Below are positions 38,934 to 48,434 of a stretch of DNA of 48,434 nt, piece by piece (the first letter of the stretch is position 1; each line of letters begins with the position of its first letter). The DNA is taken from positions 1 to 48,434 of the forward strand of contig JAKFXB010000046.1 of assembly GCA_021731585.1 (NCBI GenBank), written 5' to 3'. Both the position numbers and the translations under genes were made by a program. This stretch comes from Alphaproteobacteria bacterium (GTDB taxonomy: Bacteria; Pseudomonadota; Alphaproteobacteria; UBA9655). Under the pieces are notes generated by a model. That model worked only from the letters and a program-made list of their open reading frames with translations, did no database searches and had not been told where the DNA came from.

Positions 38934-40697
38934 ATGAACATAATAATTAATTCTTCTCATATTTCAAATCAAAACAATAAAATTGAAATATTTGATCTTG
39001 AAATTTGTGAAAAGGAAAATCATTTCCCTGTGGCAACTCTTTTGGTCAAGGCTGGAGAGCCCCTTCCCTCTTCAGAAACGGAAGTAATCATTCAAGACAG
39101 CCTTGGAAATACTCATTTTAAAGGCCTTCTTATGGGCGCCCCTTCAAAAATTGAAGGCGATTTTGCGCAAATTAAACTCATTGCAAAACCACACCACTTT
39201 ATGGAAAGTCTTGAAAATCTTCAGCGAGAAAGTCGCAGGGCCCCCTATTGGGATCCTCTTTGGATCAATCCCGACAAGCAAAATGATTTTCAAGAGATCC
39301 AGGAGGTGCGCACAGCTTCTCTCTATTGTGATCGAAAAACGGGGCAGCTCTCTTGGTCCGATTGGTTTGAAGGCTCAGAGACTCTTGATCTAGAAAACAA
39401 TATTTTTGAAGATAGCCTGCTTGTCAAAGTTAAAAGACAACCTCTGGAGGCCTGCACCGTCAAAGTCCATGTGAATTGGATTCAACAAGAACGGGGTATC
39501 GCTAATTTAGGTCCCTCCATTCGTCAGGCTTTTCCTCACTCACGGGTCAGTACTTATACAAAAAATTCTCTTATACAAAAATGGCCTGAGCCAGGGAGAC
39601 GCCTTGGAAAATCAGGTATGTGGGTTATCAAAAGTGATTTGAAGCCTTATTATCCAAATTTACCTTTTTTACCCCGTTTTTCACGGGCCATTACTCTTGG
39701 AGAAGATGAAGAGAGCCGTACGCCTTATCGCCTTGAACGTTTTTGGTTTAAACCTATCCTATGGGTCGGGTGGAGCTATCAACAGCGCCGAAAGGAAACT
39801 TTAACTTTTATCCTCCCTCACTCTGTGCAAACCATTTCTCCTGGCCCTGGAGAGCACAAGGCCTTAGAGTTTACATTGCATAATATTTACCCTGATCCCA
39901 ATGCTTATCCGTGGAGACCTGAAACTTACTATTATATCGATTCAAAAATTATTGTTAAGGACAACATTTACGAGTGCGTTGTGGATCACACCTCTTCTAT
40001 GACCTTTAATAAAGATAGTGAGAATTGGCAATTTTTGAGAACCTTTGCCGCTCCCTTGGAAAGTCCAGAACGCAGCAGCTTTTTTCTGACAGAACGCGGA
40101 CACGCAGCCGCAGAACACGCCATGGAACGCGCTAAAGTTGAGCTTGCCAAAAGCGCCCGCGCGCTCGAAGTGACTTTTGAAGGGCCGTGGGAAGCTTTAA
40201 AAGACATCACAACGGACATGAGCCTTATATTAGCAGACCCTCGTCTGCCAGGAGAAAGAATCAAAGGAAAGGTCACAAAATGGATCTTCATAGCTCGTGG
40301 AGAGACGGGAGAAAGATTCGTCCGTATCACTCTCCTATGCGCCATTGGAGAGAGCTCTCTTTTACCACAAGCCTCTGAGAGTCGTATGAGAGAATCTTCC
40401 ACAGGTCTGCGATATTTTGGTGACGAAACCTTTGAGCCACCTACGCGAGAAAAAGGACCTCTCTTGCGGAGAATTCAACTCACGAATGGTCCCGAGGACC
40501 AAGAAGAGAGCCTTCAAAATAGGCACTATGAAACACCAAAAGCCCTTCAAGAAGCACTTGGGAAAAAAGCCACACGGCTGCGTTTATTTTTTAGGGATTT
40601 AAGAACAAAGCACTGCTTAGAGCATACGGTTTCTTTCAAGATGCTCCCTTGGGCAGCCCCCAAACAGATAGATTTGAAGTCAAATAGAGGACTATAG
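38934..40697 (+). CDS. Phage/GTA tail or baseplate-associated protein with CBM5/12-like segment
   Basis: 587 aa in the structural gene cluster; WRPETYYYIDSKIIVKDNIYECVVDHTSSMTFNKDSENWQ resembles chitin-binding type modules. Confidence 0.6.
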   Translation: MNIIINSSHISNQNNKIEIFDLEICEKENHFPVATLLVKAGEPLPSSETEVIIQDSLGNTHFKGLLMGAPSKIEGDFAQIKLIAKPHHFMESLENLQRESRRAPYWDPLWINPDKQNDFQEIQEVRTASLYCDRKTGQLSWSDWFEGSETLDLENNIFEDSLLVKVKRQPLEACTVKVHVNWIQQERGIANLGPSIRQAFPHSRVSTYTKNSLIQKWPEPGRRLGKSGMWVIKSDLKPYYPNLPFLPRFSRAITLGEDEESRTPYRLERFWFKPILWVGWSYQQRRKETLTFILPHSVQTISPGPGEHKALEFTLHNIYPDPNAYPWRPETYYYIDSKIIVKDNIYECVVDHTSSMTFNKDSENWQFLRTFAAPLESPERSSFFLTERGHAAAEHAMERAKVELAKSARALEVTFEGPWEALKDITTDMSLILADPRLPGERIKGKVTKWIFIARGETGERFVRITLLCAIGESSLLPQASESRMRESSTGLRYFGDETFEPPTREKGPLLRRIQLTNGPEDQEESLQNRHYETPKALQEALGKKATRLRLFFRDLRTKHCLEHTVSFKMLPWAAPKQIDLKSNRGL

Positions 40698-40699
40698 CG

Positions 40700-41560
40700 A
40701 TGCGCATCCTTCCTCCCATGCCCCTTTCTGAGGGATATGAAGCTCCTTCTATCACCTTAAATGAAGAGGAAGGAATTCTTGAAATCTTCCATCCTAGTGA
40801 GGGACATTTACTCAAAGAGTCTAAAATAGTGCCTACAATTCTCATTCTACGCTGTCAGATATATCCTATTGCGCGGCCACCTTCTGACATTAGCGTACAG
40901 CTAATCACAGAAGAGGAGGCTTTAGAAAGCGCACCTCTTTACGATGAAAGCGCTGTTGCCTATGGCTATGACAAGGAAACCTACGCATCCCAATGGCAAG
41001 GAATTGCCTTGGATTACACAGGGATTGGGATGAGTATTTCTGATGAGGAGAGTTTCTCCTTTCAGGACAATGAGTTCTCCTTTGGAAAAATCAAGGTAGC
41101 AGATCCCCTTTACTTGAAACCTTTTAGGATTGAAGTCGAAAATCATCGAGAGCGTCACCGCACTCTTGAGGATGGGGCACATTTAATCACTCCCCCCAAT
41201 GCCCTGAACAAACGGGTTTTACGAGGCTATGGAGGCTATTATAAGGAAGGGATTTCCTTTGAGCATATCCAGCAAATTTACTATTCTCTCACATCAACTC
41301 ATAACGTCACACATATTCGCCTGACAAGCACAGAACAACTGCAAGAAGAAGGCTCTCCTCCGCCCACAGGAGGAGAGAATCACATTTTTACACCTTCTCT
41401 GCGAGAGGAAGAATATCTCTCTCTGGGCGGAGCGCTCGCAGCAGGGTATGCCTCTATTTCTCTGGAAATTCAGGAAAAAGCAATATTTTTCAAATCCTTT
41501 CGCTCTGCCCCCTTAAGTGGCCATCCCACTTTGATCAACGTTTATTTTAAACCTAACTAA
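40700..41560 (+). CDS. Phage-cluster protein of unknown function
   Basis: 286 aa, 3-nt gap from the previous ORF; polar, no recognised family. Confidence 0.7.
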   Translation: MRILPPMPLSEGYEAPSITLNEEEGILEIFHPSEGHLLKESKIVPTILILRCQIYPIARPPSDISVQLITEEEALESAPLYDESAVAYGYDKETYASQWQGIALDYTGIGMSISDEESFSFQDNEFSFGKIKVADPLYLKPFRIEVENHRERHRTLEDGAHLITPPNALNKRVLRGYGGYYKEGISFEHIQQIYYSLTSTHNVTHIRLTSTEQLQEEGSPPPTGGENHIFTPSLREEEYLSLGGALAAGYASISLEIQEKAIFFKSFRSAPLSGHPTLINVYFKPN

Positions 41561-41571
41561 GGAGACATCTT

Positions 41572-41985
41572 ATGACCCATAATGATTTAGATATTTTTGC
41601 CCGCACCCTTTATGGAGAGGCCCGTGGCGAATACCCCAAAGAAGGCCCTGCCTCTTTGATTGCCATTGCCAATGTGGTTATGAACCGTTTGAACAGAGGG
41701 GGAAGGTATGGCAAAACCATCACGGATATTTGTTTGAAACCGCGACAGTTTTCCTGTTGGAATGCGAATGACCCCAACCGTCCTTTCCTTTTCGAGGAGA
41801 CTTTGGAGAGGAATCAAATCTTCTACATCTGCAAAACTATTGTTGAAAACGTAACTTCAGGAAGGTGGCCAGATCTCACACGAGATAGCGATCATTATCA
41901 TTCTAAATCGTGCCGTCCTTATTGGGCACGCACAGGAAAGATCAAACTACGCCTTGGCCACCATATTTTCTACAAGTTAGATTAA
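41572..41985 (+). CDS. Cell wall hydrolase (SleB-like), GTA/phage endolysin
   Basis: 137 aa; ARTLYGEARGEYPKEGPASLIAIANVVMNRLN, CLKPRQFSCWNANDPN. Confidence 0.92.
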   Translation: MTHNDLDIFARTLYGEARGEYPKEGPASLIAIANVVMNRLNRGGRYGKTITDICLKPRQFSCWNANDPNRPFLFEETLERNQIFYICKTIVENVTSGRWPDLTRDSDHYHSKSCRPYWARTGKIKLRLGHHIFYKLD

Positions 41986-41994
41986 GGAGGTTTT

Positions 41995-42537
41995 ATGACT
42001 TTTCCCTTATTAGCCATTGCTCAATCTTTAACAGAGATTGTCCCTCTTATGGCGCGGTGGCTGGGTGGCAACGAAAGTGAAAAAACAGCTCACAAAATTG
42101 TCGCTCTGGCCCATTCTATCACTGGTGAAAAAGATCCAGCGTCACTTCTCCAAGCTTTAAAAACAAATCCTAAGCTATTGATTGATTTTCAAGAGGCCAT
42201 TTTAAAATTAGACCATGATCTGGAAATGGCAGAATACAAGGACCGTGACAGCGCACGCCTGCGTGATATTGCCCTTGCCCAGGCAGGACGCAGTAATTTG
42301 CGCGCTGACATCATGGTAATTTCCGCAGCTCTTGGCCTTGTGTCTTGTCTTATCACCATTACTCTTTATCGTTTAAGTCTTCCAGGGGAAGCCGTGGGAA
42401 TTATCTCAACCATCGCAGGAATCTTTGGCTCTTGCCTTAAGGATGCCTATACCTTTGAGTTTGGCTCTTCCCGTGGAAGCAAACTCAAGGATTCGAAACT
42501 TTCCTCTCTGATGACAGGACGGCAAGGACTTTCTTAA
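41995..42537 (+). CDS. Putative phage holin-like membrane protein
   Basis: 180 aa; charged N-terminus then hydrophobic segments, C-terminal AYTFEFGSSRGSKLKDSKLSSL; adjacent to endolysin. Confidence 0.65.
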   Translation: MTFPLLAIAQSLTEIVPLMARWLGGNESEKTAHKIVALAHSITGEKDPASLLQALKTNPKLLIDFQEAILKLDHDLEMAEYKDRDSARLRDIALAQAGRSNLRADIMVISAALGLVSCLITITLYRLSLPGEAVGIISTIAGIFGSCLKDAYTFEFGSSRGSKLKDSKLSSLMTGRQGLS

Positions 42538-42578
42538 CAGTGTTTGATAATTCTTAGAAAATGATTTATATTACAGGC

Positions 42579-45047
42579 ATGAAAAAAATATTAAGGGATC
42601 TGCTTCACCTTTTTATAAAATCAGCTCACGCCTTCACCTCCTCTTGTAAGAGGGTGGAACAGGTTGAGTTTGTCTCTGTTATTAATGTAATATTGATTCT
42701 CCTTCTTGGCGCTATTATGCTTATTTCATCTAGTCAGCCTCTCTTTTTCTATGCAACCCTCATCCTCATGGTAAGCACCTGTGCCATGGTTATTGTCTTG
42801 TTGTTCAAGCTTCAACAGCTAAAAGTCAAAGCACGCATAGACCATATAAAATCGAAGGGATATGATAGCATTGACTCCCCACTTCTTATCTTAACCCCTG
42901 AGCTACACTTTGGTTTTGGAAACAAAAGAGCCACTGAGGCCTGTTGGTGGGCAGAAAGTATTCCTTATTTAAAGAAAGTTTTGACCCAACCTGAACAAAT
43001 GCCAATTTTAGATCGCCTTATTAAGGGACTCAAAAAAAAGGAAGAACGGCAAGAACTTTTGCACTTACAAGGCGTCAAAGGCGAAGAGATCTGGTCTATC
43101 CATTCTTTTCCTTTAGGAGATAATGCTTTATGGCAGTGCATCAACACTTCAGAAGAAACCTTCACGTCAGGAAGTGCTTATTCCCAGTTCAATTCTTTAA
43201 TATCGTTTCTAGATAACGCAGAACATGGGCTTTTTTCTCTCAATGAGAAGGGAACGATTCTCTTTTGTAATGAAAGTTTTTCAAAATGGCTGGGCTACAC
43301 GCGGGAAGAAATGATTGGAAATTCCTTATCAAAATATATTGTTAAATCCCGCAATTATGGGAGCACGCATCTCTGTGATATTCAAGGAAAGTGTGACTTT
43401 CTTACGGCTTCTTCCCGTATAAAAAGTGGATATTTGGAGCAAAAATTAATTCAATCGAAAAAAGGAGAGACCCTTACTTATTCCCACCTTAACATTCATG
43501 CTCCCTTTGCAAACCATGAGGATATGATAAAAGTAGTTAATATGACGCCTCTGCCCGTCATCTGCCTTGATGAAAACGCTCTGCTTCAAGACTCTAACGT
43601 TCTCTTCCGCGAAAAATTTATTTTTGATGCCCCCCCTGTTCGAGGAACTTCTTTTATCGATCTTATTATTGAATCTCAACGAGAGGAAATCAAAAATGTC
43701 TTACATTCCTTTTTAAAGGGAACAACCGATGAAACTTCTATCGACATTTATTTAAATGATGGTAGAGAGTCCGTTGTTGCGGCTTACTTAGCCCCCTTAC
43801 CTCTCAAGGATCAAAAAGGGTTCATGATCCTTCTCCAAGATATTACAGATCAAAAGAGTTTTGAAACCCGTTTAGCCCAATCACAAAAAATGCAAGCTGT
43901 GGGGCAACTCGCCGGCGGCATCGCCCATGATTTTAACAATCTTCTCACCGCTATGATTGGATTTTGTGATCTTCTTTTGCTCCGTTACACACCAGGGGAT
44001 CAATCCTTTACTGACGTTATGCAAATCAAACAAAATGCGAACAGAGCCGCCAATCTTGTCCGTCAACTTTTAGCCTTTTCTCGTCAACAAACTTTGCAAC
44101 CTAAAATTATGGATATTACAGATTGCTTAGCTGAGATTTCAGCTCTGCTGCGCCGGCTTATCGGGTCAAATATAGAACTGAACATGAAGCATGCTCGAGA
44201 TTTGGGACTTGTTCTTGTCGATCAGGGGCAATTTGAGCAAGTCATTATTAATATGGTGGTCAATGCTCGGGACGCTATGGATGGCACTGGGACTATTACC
44301 CTTACGACAGAGAATTGCGAGATGAAAAAACCTAAACGTTCTGGCCATGATGTTATCCCCGCAGGCTCTTATGTTTTAGTGGAAATTGCTGACACAGGAA
44401 GTGGCATTAAGGCTGAGATCATTGATCGTATTTTTGATCCTTTCTTTTCAACAAAAGAAGTGGGGTCAGGAACAGGGCTCGGCCTTTCTACGGTCTACGG
44501 AATTGTAAAACAAACCGGTGGTTTTATCCATGTCAAATCAAAAGAGGGAGAAGGAACGACCTTCAGCATTTACCTTCCCCACTGCGCCGCAGAGAAAACG
44601 GAAGAGCCCCCACAACTTCTCGAAGAAAAACCAACGACCCCTGATTTGACAGGTTCAAGTACTATTCTTCTTGTCGAGGATGAAGATGCGGTCAGGCTTT
44701 TTAGTGCACGGGCCTTAAGAAGTAAAGGTTATGAAGTTCTTGAAGCCATCAATGGTGAAGAAGCTCTGCAATTGATTAAAACAAATAAGCAAAAAATTGA
44801 TTTGATCATTTCAGACGTTGTCATGCCCCAAATGGATGGCCCCACTTTCATCAATGAGATTAATCAGCTCGAGGTGAATCCTAGAGTCCTCTTTATTTCC
44901 GGCTATACAGAGGATACCTTTCATGATCGCATCAAGAATAATGCCAATATCCGCTTCCTCGCCAAACCCTTCAGTCTTAATGACCTGGCTACACGGGTGA
45001 AAGAAATTTTAGGCGAAAAGCCCTCTTCCCTAAGGAATGCGTCTTAG
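42579..45047 (+). CDS. cckA: Hybrid sensor histidine kinase with PAS domain and receiver domain, CckA-like
   Basis: [74 protein letters not shown], HATPase motifs, C-terminal receiver [28 protein letters not shown]. Confidence 0.93.
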   Translation: MKKILRDLLHLFIKSAHAFTSSCKRVEQVEFVSVINVILILLLGAIMLISSSQPLFFYATLILMVSTCAMVIVLLFKLQQLKVKARIDHIKSKGYDSIDSPLLILTPELHFGFGNKRATEACWWAESIPYLKKVLTQPEQMPILDRLIKGLKKKEERQELLHLQGVKGEEIWSIHSFPLGDNALWQCINTSEETFTSGSAYSQFNSLISFLDNAEHGLFSLNEKGTILFCNESFSKWLGYTREEMIGNSLSKYIVKSRNYGSTHLCDIQGKCDFLTASSRIKSGYLEQKLIQSKKGETLTYSHLNIHAPFANHEDMIKVVNMTPLPVICLDENALLQDSNVLFREKFIFDAPPVRGTSFIDLIIESQREEIKNVLHSFLKGTTDETSIDIYLNDGRESVVAAYLAPLPLKDQKGFMILLQDITDQKSFETRLAQSQKMQAVGQLAGGIAHDFNNLLTAMIGFCDLLLLRYTPGDQSFTDVMQIKQNANRAANLVRQLLAFSRQQTLQPKIMDITDCLAEISALLRRLIGSNIELNMKHARDLGLVLVDQGQFEQVIINMVVNARDAMDGTGTITLTTENCEMKKPKRSGHDVIPAGSYVLVEIADTGSGIKAEIIDRIFDPFFSTKEVGSGTGLGLSTVYGIVKQTGGFIHVKSKEGEGTTFSIYLPHCAAEKTEEPPQLLEEKPTTPDLTGSSTILLVEDEDAVRLFSARALRSKGYEVLEAINGEEALQLIKTNKQKIDLIISDVVMPQMDGPTFINEINQLEVNPRVLFISGYTEDTFHDRIKNNANIRFLAKPFSLNDLATRVKEILGEKPSSLRNAS

Positions 45048-45051
45048 ACGA

Positions 45052-45921
45052 TTATTCCAGCATAATCTCTTCTTTACTTTCGTCATGGGGAGGAAGCCAT
45101 TCTTTCTTTTCGATAAGAAGAGAATTCCCATCAATTGCAACCGTAGAAATGATTCTGTCCCCTAGTTGATATCTGCCCAGAGCTTCAACAAGGAGTCTCT
45201 TACGGTTAAGAGAAAAGGTGTCATCATACCCCTTATCTTCTCTGATGCGAACAAAAAGTAATTGCGAAATTTGACCCGAACCTCCCCCAGCCTCAATAAT
45301 TCCCGCCTCAATAACCTTAAGAACGAAAATTCCATTGGCCGTTTTTCCAAGGATTTCGTAGCTAAATCTTTGATAAGGCGACTCTAAAGGCCAAGGAACT
45401 TCCACAAAAAGATTCTCACCCCTTTTTTCAATTTTCAAATCCTCCTTCCTGTAGGAATATCTTCCACCGTCAGCGAGCAAGTCGATAGAAACAACGGGAG
45501 GTTGATCATCTACTTCTACCTGGGGCGTTAAATCCTTTATAATCATTGGGTTAACTAGTTTTCCATTAATAAGAAAGTAGGTTTGGGAACAGTATAATTG
45601 TGTCTCAAAATCTGGACTTGAAGTTTGACATTTGGCAGGAATGTTTTGAAGGATCGCGTTTAAATCTGTGGGGGTCAACTCTTCAGCATGGCCATAACTT
45701 ACTGATAACAGTAAAAAAACACTCAACAGGGGCAACCTGCAAAAAAGATGAGTACCTCTAAAAACTCGGTTATCACGCTGAAGCTTTAGTCCTGGGCTTG
45801 ATCCAGGATCATTCAGCATCCCATTGATAATATTAAGAAGACTCCGAAACAAATTCGGGATGACAGTTTGTCTGAAAGGGTTTTTAGAACTGAAAGTGAT
45901 ACTTATATTTTTACCCAGCAA
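45052..45921 (-). CDS. Periplasmic/secreted protein of unknown function (true start uncertain)
   Basis: 289-aa ORF; internal signal-like LPLLSVFLLLSVSYGHA^EE; the first about 60 codons include a palindromic repeat. Confidence 0.65.
   Translation of the reverse strand: MLGKNISITFSSKNPFRQTVIPNLFRSLLNIINGMLNDPGSSPGLKLQRDNRVFRGTHLFCRLPLLSVFLLLSVSYGHAEELTPTDLNAILQNIPAKCQTSSPDFETQLYCSQTYFLINGKLVNPMIIKDLTPQVEVDDQPPVVSIDLLADGGRYSYRKEDLKIEKRGENLFVEVPWPLESPYQRFSYEILGKTANGIFVLKVIEAGIIEAGGGSGQISQLLFVRIREDKGYDDTFSLNRKRLLVEALGRYQLGDRIISTVAIDGNSLLIEKKEWLPPHDESKEEIMLE
45791..45877. repeat. RPE-like palindromic element overlapping ORF 5' end, family E
   Basis: cctgggcttgatccagg and ccgaaacaaattcgg hairpins; read in frame as VIPNLFRSLLNIINGMLNDPGSSPGL. 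Confidence 0.7.
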
Positions 45922-45935
45922 TCTATCTTTAAACC

Positions 45936-46652
45936 TTAAATTCCCAGAGCTTTGCGTTGCAAGCTCGTAATTTCCTCAATACCGTGGCGCGCCAAGGCCA
46001 TCATCTCGAGAAGAGCTTGCTCTTCAAAGGGAGAGTCTTCCGCTGTTGTTTGCACTTCAATAATAGCGCCCACATCGGTAAGAACAAAGTTGGCATCCGC
46101 TTGGGCAGTGCTATCCTCACTATAATCCAAATCGAGAATCGACACTCCGTTCACGATCCCGCAGGAGACAGCTGCTACCTGATGGGATAAAGGAAGGGTT
46201 TCAATTTTTCCTTCCTCAACGAGGGTTTGGAGTGCCCTATAAAGGGCCACATAAGCCCCGGAAATGGCCGCTGTACGCGTACCGCCATCGGCTTGGAGGA
46301 CATCACAGTCAATCGTAATTTGCCGCTCTCCCAGAGTCTTTAAATCAACGACAGAGCGCAAAGCTCGCCCAATGAGCCGTTGAATTTCCTGGGTGCGGCC
46401 CGATTGTTTTCCACGGGCCGCTTCCCGATCCACCCGCGAGTGGGTTGAACGGGGCAGCATTCCATATTCGGCGGTAATCCAACCCGTTCCTTTGTTTCTT
46501 AAAAAAGGAGGCACTCTTTCTTCAACGGAGGCTGTACACAGCACATGGGTATCCCCAAACTTTGTCAGGCAAGACCCCTCAGCATGTTTTGAAAAACCTA
46601 CCTCAAAAGAGACAGGACGAAGCTGATCGGGACGGCGGCTGGAGTGGCGCAT
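45936..46652 (-). CDS. rph: Ribonuclease PH
   Basis: 238 aa; [87 protein letters not shown]. Confidence 0.97.
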   Translation of the reverse strand: MRHSSRRPDQLRPVSFEVGFSKHAEGSCLTKFGDTHVLCTASVEERVPPFLRNKGTGWITAEYGMLPRSTHSRVDREAARGKQSGRTQEIQRLIGRALRSVVDLKTLGERQITIDCDVLQADGGTRTAAISGAYVALYRALQTLVEEGKIETLPLSHQVAAVSCGIVNGVSILDLDYSEDSTAQADANFVLTDVGAIIEVQTTAEDSPFEEQALLEMMALARHGIEEITSLQRKALGI

Positions 46653-46710
46653 AAAAAACCTCCTTCAAGAGATTGACGTAAGCTTCTCTCATTACTACAT
46701 TTCAGATAAG

Positions 46711-47763
46711 GTGAAAAGAGTTATGACGAAATTAGAAGAATTAGATAAAAGATCGCGTGAAGTTTTCCGCCATATTGTGGATTCCTATGTGGAAACAGGC
46801 GAGCCAGTCGGATCTAAATCCCTTTCGGGGCGCCTTGATATGTCTCTCTCCCCAGCTACAATTCGTAGCGTCATGGCTGATTTGGAAGCCAATGGTCTTT
46901 TGTATGCTCCCCATACGTCAGCAGGGCGCCTTCCGACAGAAGCTGGGCTTCGTCTTTTCGTTCACGGTATTTTGGAAATTGGCGATCTCGCCCCTCAAGA
47001 GCAAAAAGAGATTGATCAACTTTGCAAGTCAACCGGCAAAAACCGCGCTGATCTTTTAGAAGATGCTACCAAAGCGCTTTGTGGCCTTAGCCGTTGTGCG
47101 GGAATTGTTTTAGCTCCCAAATCCGAATCCATTTTAAAGCATGTTGAATTTGTGAATTTAAGCCCTGGTCGGGTTCTTGTGATTTTGATCACAGAAGATG
47201 GCTTGGTTGAAAATCGTATTATTGAGGTACCCCCTGGCATTCCTCCCTCAAGCCTTATTGAGGCTGGAAATTATCTGAATAGCCGCCTTGCAGGCAAAAC
47301 CCTTCATGAAGCCAAAATTAAAATTTTGGGAGAACTTGAAGAAAACCGTTCCCAACTGAATCTTCTTTCCGCCGATGTCGTTGAAAAGGGCTTGGCCATT
47401 TGGGCCGGCAAAGGAACAGCCACATCCCTTATTGTCCGCGGTCAATCAAATCTTCTCCAGGACGTACGTCATGTGGATGAACTCAATCGCATTCGAACAC
47501 TTTTCGATGCCCTTGATACTCAAGAAGAACTCGTGGAATTACTCGACGCTGCCATTGCGGCTCAAGGGGTTCAAATATTTATCGGCTCTGAAAACGATCT
47601 ATTTTCCCTTTCGGGATGTTCGCTGATTGTGTCCCCCTATTCAGCGGATGAGGGCCGGGTTGTGGGGGCTATTGGTGTCATAGGACCTGCACGCTTAAAT
47701 TATAGTCGCATTATTCCTATGGTTGATTATACTGCAAAATTAATTAGTAAAACGATAGGTTAG
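46711..47763 (+). CDS. hrcA: Heat-inducible transcription repressor HrcA
   Basis: 350 aa; LDKRSREVFRHIVDSYVETGEPVGSKSLSGRLDMSLSPATIRSVMADLEANGLLYAPHTSAGRLPTEAGLRLFV. Confidence 0.96.
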   Translation: MKRVMTKLEELDKRSREVFRHIVDSYVETGEPVGSKSLSGRLDMSLSPATIRSVMADLEANGLLYAPHTSAGRLPTEAGLRLFVHGILEIGDLAPQEQKEIDQLCKSTGKNRADLLEDATKALCGLSRCAGIVLAPKSESILKHVEFVNLSPGRVLVILITEDGLVENRIIEVPPGIPPSSLIEAGNYLNSRLAGKTLHEAKIKILGELEENRSQLNLLSADVVEKGLAIWAGKGTATSLIVRGQSNLLQDVRHVDELNRIRTLFDALDTQEELVELLDAAIAAQGVQIFIGSENDLFSLSGCSLIVSPYSADEGRVVGAIGVIGPARLNYSRIIPMVDYTAKLISKTIG

Positions 47764-47766
47764 AAG

Positions 47767-48336
47767 ATGACGAAACATGAAGAACCTCCTATGAAAGAAG
47801 AAATCCTCCCTCCTGAAGAAGAAGGTAAGGAAGAAGTTGATCTACAAGCTGAGGTTGACAAACTCAAGGATCAACTTTTAAGGACCGTTGCCGAACTTGA
47901 AAATTATCGCAAACGAGCTGAAAGAGAGCGAGAAGAAACCGCAAAATATGCTATCTCTGGCTTTGCGCGAGAGCTTTTGAGCGTTGCTGACAATCTGAGA
48001 AGAGCTCTTGAAAGCGTTCCTGAAAAACATGATGAGCCCGAAAAGCTTTTAGAAAGCCTTATGGAAGGCGTTGAAATCACGGAAAACGAGCTAATCTCTG
48101 CTTTTAAAAAGCATGCCATTGAGAAAATTGACCCCCTAGGTCAACCCTTTGACCACCATTTGCATCAGGCCATGTTTGAGCAAGAAGATCCAGATCAACC
48201 CATCGGAACGGTTATTCACGTCATGCAGGTAGGTTATCAAATTCATGGACGCCTCCTGCGTCCTGCCCTTGTTGGCGTTGTTAAAGGAAAAAAATTGGAC
48301 GCCACATTGACACCATCTGAGCCTCTTCCTACATAA
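47767..48336 (+). CDS. grpE: Nucleotide exchange factor GrpE
   Basis: 189 aa; RTVAELENYRKRAEREREETAKYAISGFARELLSVADNLRRAL, GYQIHGRLLRPALVGVVKG. Confidence 0.96.
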   Translation: MTKHEEPPMKEEILPPEEEGKEEVDLQAEVDKLKDQLLRTVAELENYRKRAEREREETAKYAISGFARELLSVADNLRRALESVPEKHDEPEKLLESLMEGVEITENELISAFKKHAIEKIDPLGQPFDHHLHQAMFEQEDPDQPIGTVIHVMQVGYQIHGRLLRPALVGVVKGKKLDATLTPSEPLPT

Positions 48337-48376
48337 GAAGAAGAGCCAATTTTACATTAATAGAAAGAGGAAAAAA

Positions 48377-48434
48377 ATGAGTAAAGTTATTGGAATTTAT
48401 CTTGGTACAACCAACTCCTGCGTTGCTATTATGG
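48377..48434 (+). CDS. dnaK: Molecular chaperone DnaK (5' fragment, truncated by window edge)
   Basis: MSKVIGIYLGTTNSCVAIM; after grpE; note Y in place of the conserved D. Confidence 0.9.
   Translation, partial: MSKVIGIYLGTTNSCVAIM

Noticed and set aside
42579-45047. Hybrid histidine kinase as a novel signalling system
   Set aside because: H-box and surrounding sequence match the CckA pattern known from alphaproteobacteria very closely; ordinary core regulator.
46653-46722. CIRCE operator for HrcA near hrcA, grpE or dnaK
   Set aside because: No TTAGCACTC-N9-GAGTGCTAA-like inverted repeat seen upstream of hrcA or between grpE and dnaK; a more degenerate site cannot be excluded by eye.

Overview
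This 48.4-kb window looks like the chromosome of an intracellular or host-associated alphaproteobacterium, possibly Holosporales- or Rickettsiales-like (inferred from gene content and intergenic palindromic repeats, not proven). From left to right it contains: a minus-strand nuoA-L operon (nuoL truncated by the window edge); an nfeD-like/slipin pair; a valine-catabolism operon (acyl-CoA dehydrogenase, 3-hydroxyisobutyryl-CoA hydrolase, 3-hydroxyisobutyrate dehydrogenase); a 1119-aa Ser/Thr-rich repeat protein; glmM; a fused LplT-PlsC-Aas-type protein; a higBA-like toxin/antitoxin pair; xth; an MFS transporter; a SAM methyltransferase; a prophage/GTA-like morphogenesis cluster broken up by minus-strand cargo genes (small secreted peptides, HipA, an EamA permease); a CckA-type hybrid kinase; rph; hrcA; grpE; and the start of dnaK. 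The most exciting object is the 1119-aa protein (16399..19758, minus). Its C-terminus (SLFEQIKQRKLLSTV ... AAEDDEWDED) has the layout and acidic-Trp ending of a eukaryotic WASP VCA module. A second internal WH2-acidic-Trp module (LLAEVEAGVELRAT ... DDEPDDGEDWG) and four more WH2/DAD-like amphipathic repeats lie upstream. I propose it as a candidate actin nucleator / Arp2/3-activating effector. Several MITE-like palindromic repeat families are also present, including one apparently read through in frame at the 5' end of an ORF. All calls come from reading the sequence and translations; no database searches were run.
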